The position numbers and the translations under genes were made by a program. The notes below the pieces were generated by a model. It searched no databases, was not told the DNA's origin, and saw only the letters and a list, made by a program, of their open reading frames with translations. 64,000 nt of DNA from Rheinheimera sp. 1928-s (GTDB lineage Bacteria; Pseudomonadota; Gammaproteobacteria; Enterobacterales; Alteromonadaceae). Within the stretch, counting starts at the first letter, position 1. Each line of letters starts with the position of its first letter. Location of the stretch: NCBI RefSeq assembly GCF_029269265.1, contig NZ_JARIXP010000001.1:377446-441445 (forward strand), given 5' to 3'. Below, one piece after another: positions 61,917 to 64,000 of the stretch.

Positions 61917-63515
61917 ATGAAAATTAAAATGGCTATTACAGTGGGTGTAGCGAGCTTCTTACTGGTGGTAGTGATGAATAGCTACATTGGCATGCAGGCG
62001 ACCAATAAACTGGGACAAATGCTGGAGTATTTAGGTGGGCCTGCCTGGGATACAGCAGATGGTGCTATGGAAGGGCAAATAGGCATACAGCAGGAAATTA
62101 TCAGTATGCAGCAGTTTTACCATGCCGATATTTCTGCCGATCAAGCCGATAGTCAGTTAGCTGAAGCTGGTGCTATGGCTAATGAGGCGCTAAGCCGAAT
62201 GAAAAATAGCGGTTTACTTCAGGCCGGCACAATTAAAGAGTTTGAACAGTTGTGGTTGCAGTATCAGCAAAACCGCGATGCCTTATACCAGCAACTAAAA
62301 GCAGGGCAGCAACCCGCAGACTTGTATCAAAGCTTTCAGGCTTCAGTAGCCAGTTTGCTGGACTTTGTTGGCACTATGGAGGAAGAAGCTGATTCTGCGG
62401 TAGAGTCGGAAACCGCCCATGTGGATTCGTTGCAAAGCTCGGCCCGCTGGAACCTGGGCTTAGGCTTAACCATCAGTATTATTATTGCCGCACTTATTTT
62501 TATATTTGCCCAGTCCATAATTATCGCACCACTAGCCCGGTTAAAAGCACATTTAGTGGATTTAGGCCGCGGTTCAGGAGATTTAACAGCCCGGCTGAAT
62601 GTGACAGGGGCAGACACTGAAGTGAAAGATTTGGCTGTGGCCTTTAATCTTTTTATTGAGCAGTTACAGCAATTAATGCAGTCAGCCAAACAAAGCCATC
62701 ACTCGTTAAGCAATGCCCATCACGATATTTCTGCAGCTATAGAGCAAAGTGCCAGCGGTGTGACCGTGCAATTAAAAGAAACTATACAAGTGGCTGATGC
62801 TATTCAGCATTTAGCCAAGGCAGTTGATCATATTAGCCAAGCTGTGCAACGAGCCGATACCGCGTCCAGTGAAGCATCAGGTATTACGGCTCAGGGTGAA
62901 CAAGTGGTAGACGCAGCCCGTTTGGGGGTCAGTGAAGTGGCGAATGAAATTGATAATGCCAGCAAAGTGATCAGCGTTTTAGTGGAAGACAGTAAAAATA
63001 TCAGCACTATGCTTGAAGTGATCCGCAGTATTGCCGAGCAAACGAACTTACTGGCACTGAATGCGGCTATTGAAGCGGCACGGGCTGGGGAGTCGGGTCG
63101 TGGTTTTGCGGTAGTGGCAGATGAAGTACGCAGCCTGGCGTCACGCACTCAGGATTCGACTAAACAAATTGAGAGCATTATCAATAACCTGACCAATGGC
63201 TCTGGTATGGCAGTAAAAGTGATGGCGGGCGCCCAGCAAAAAGCTTTACAGATCACAGAGCGCATTGCTGATACTACGACGGCCTTTTCCTCCATAGTGA
63301 CTGTGGTAGGGAAAATCCGCACGGTCAACGAAGATATTAAAGAATCGGCCCGCTCAGAACAGGCCGAGATGAAGCAAATTCATGGCAGTGTTGAAGCTAT
63401 AGTGGCACAGGCAAAAACCAATGAAAGTATTGGTCAGCAAGCGCGCCAGAGCAGCAACAGGCTGGATAAAGAAATGAGTAATTTAGCCGGCTTGTTAGCG
63501 CAGTTTCGCACTTAG
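61917..63515 (+). CDS. Methyl-accepting chemotaxis protein
   Basis: A 532-residue chemoreceptor. TM1 is at about residues 5-22. A helical periplasmic sensor of about 155 residues follows, then TM2 (about 180-203), a HAMP domain ([20 protein letters not shown]) and the signalling domain with the conserved hairpin tip [21 protein letters not shown], split as [13 protein letters not shown] and [20 protein letters not shown]. There is no C-terminal CheR-tethering pentapeptide. A terminator follows. Confidence 0.95.
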   Translation: MKIKMAITVGVASFLLVVVMNSYIGMQATNKLGQMLEYLGGPAWDTADGAMEGQIGIQQEIISMQQFYHADISADQADSQLAEAGAMANEALSRMKNSGLLQAGTIKEFEQLWLQYQQNRDALYQQLKAGQQPADLYQSFQASVASLLDFVGTMEEEADSAVESETAHVDSLQSSARWNLGLGLTISIIIAALIFIFAQSIIIAPLARLKAHLVDLGRGSGDLTARLNVTGADTEVKDLAVAFNLFIEQLQQLMQSAKQSHHSLSNAHHDISAAIEQSASGVTVQLKETIQVADAIQHLAKAVDHISQAVQRADTASSEASGITAQGEQVVDAARLGVSEVANEIDNASKVISVLVEDSKNISTMLEVIRSIAEQTNLLALNAAIEAARAGESGRGFAVVADEVRSLASRTQDSTKQIESIINNLTNGSGMAVKVMAGAQQKALQITERIADTTTAFSSIVTVVGKIRTVNEDIKESARSEQAEMKQIHGSVEAIVAQAKTNESIGQQARQSSNRLDKEMSNLAGLLAQFRT

Positions 63516-63538
63516 CCAGTGTGAAAAGACGCTAAAAG

Positions 63539-63565
63539 GCGGCTGAAGCAATCAGCCGCTTTCTT
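63539..63565 (+). terminator. Terminator of the chemoreceptor gene
   Basis: GCGGCTGA, loop AGCAA, TCAGCCGC, then TTTCTT. Confidence 0.8.
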
Positions 63566-63643
63566 AATAAGCAATTGAATTCCCTACAGGGCATCCCCAT
63601 AACCCTGAAAGGCAATCCGCCTTTACCTTACTGAAGGTTTATC

Positions 63644-64000
63644 ATGGCTTTACATCTTCCTGCTATCGTTACTTTGCTGGCGCTTTTCTTGTTTTTATAC
63701 AGTTGTCTGGCTGTGGGTATGGCGCGGACAAAATACGGTGTTGCTGCTCCGGCTACTACGGGGAACCTGGATTTCGAGCGTATATTCCGCGTGCAAATGA
63801 ATACACTGGAACATCTGGTGCTGTTTTTACCTGCGCTTTGGTTATTCAGTGAATATGTCAGTCCGGTCTGGGCTGGGTTAGTGGGGTTGGTCTGGTTAGT
63901 GGGCCGTTTGTATTATGCCGTCAGTTATATTAAAGACGCGAAAAGCCGTGGCCCTGGTTTTATGATTGGTTTTGTCGCCTTGCTGGTGCTGATGATTGGC
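63644..64000 (+). CDS. MAPEG-family membrane protein (partial, runs off the window)
   Basis: The first 119 residues of an inner-membrane protein with four hydrophobic helices. FERIFRVQMNTLEHLVLFLPALW is the MAPEG core (glutathione-linked or eicosanoid-related in eukaryotes; unknown in bacteria), visible as RVQMNTLEHLVLFLPALW, and GRLYYAVSY follows. GAAGG lies before the ATG. The 3' end is cut by the window edge. Confidence 0.85.
   Translation, partial: MALHLPAIVTLLALFLFLYSCLAVGMARTKYGVAAPATTGNLDFERIFRVQMNTLEHLVLFLPALWLFSEYVSPVWAGLVGLVWLVGRLYYAVSYIKDAKSRGPGFMIGFVALLVLMIG

Overview
The window is chromosomal DNA of a motile, aerobic gammaproteobacterium. Gene order (glnA/typA divergent; tsaE-amiC-mutL-miaA-hfq-hflX-hflK-hflC ... 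DUF2065-purA-motX-rnr-rlmB; rpsF-priB-rpsR-rplI-dnaB-alr; aroQ-accB-accC-prmA; dsbD-cutA / groES-groEL) matches the Alteromonadales/Vibrionales side of the class. MotX implies a sodium-driven polar flagellum. The protein set (secreted catalase-peroxidase, large TonB receptor, OprB-type porin) fits a Rheinheimera-like genus, but the genus is an inference. No CRISPR array, prophage or intact insertion sequence was seen.

Layout. 0-9.3 kb: glnA and typA diverge from a promoter region with a sigma-54 site and NtrC-like sites; then small unknown genes, a MerC-type protein under a Zur-like box, GDPD, psd, rsgA and orn. 9.4-9.7 kb: two identical tRNA-Gly(GCC) genes. 9.7-27.2 kb: queG, then the long cell-wall/repair/RNA-modification/protease operon region, with a class V aminotransferase inserted between hflC and the DUF2065 gene, then purA, motX, rnr and rlmB. 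27.2-36.4 kb: fumC, the ribosomal S6-PriB-S18-L9 operon, dnaB, alr, cheX, zur, an Ntn-hydrolase and dusA. 36.5-37.9 kb: two small transcription units, each behind a sigma-54-type promoter with an IHF-like site at the same spacing, encoding tiny membrane or secreted proteins and a short PspC. Two of these genes are tandem copies of one 24-residue protein. 38-45.9 kb: prmA, accC, accB, aroQ, dsbD, cutA and the heat-shock groES-groEL operon. 46-47.5 kb: an AT-rich accessory patch with a HEPN-like gene and an unknown membrane protein. 47.9-53 kb: secreted KatG, an orphan Phd/YefM antitoxin, glpK and a BASS transporter. 53-59.2 kb: a cluster of a PhnD-like binding protein, a membrane protein with a winged-helix-like C-terminus, a TonB receptor and a secreted tyrosine phosphatase. 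59.4-64 kb: a PadR regulator with its membrane partner, an OprB-like porin, a chemoreceptor and the start of a MAPEG gene.

The most interesting part is 36.4-37.9 kb, a candidate undescribed sigma-54-controlled envelope-stress module related to the phage-shock (Psp) response. Secondary points are a dispersed GGGGTCAG/CTGACCCC palindrome family (one copy a perfect 57-nt palindrome serving as an accC terminator), the Zur-box/MerC link, the HEPN-like gene and the receptor/phosphatase/membrane-regulator cluster.
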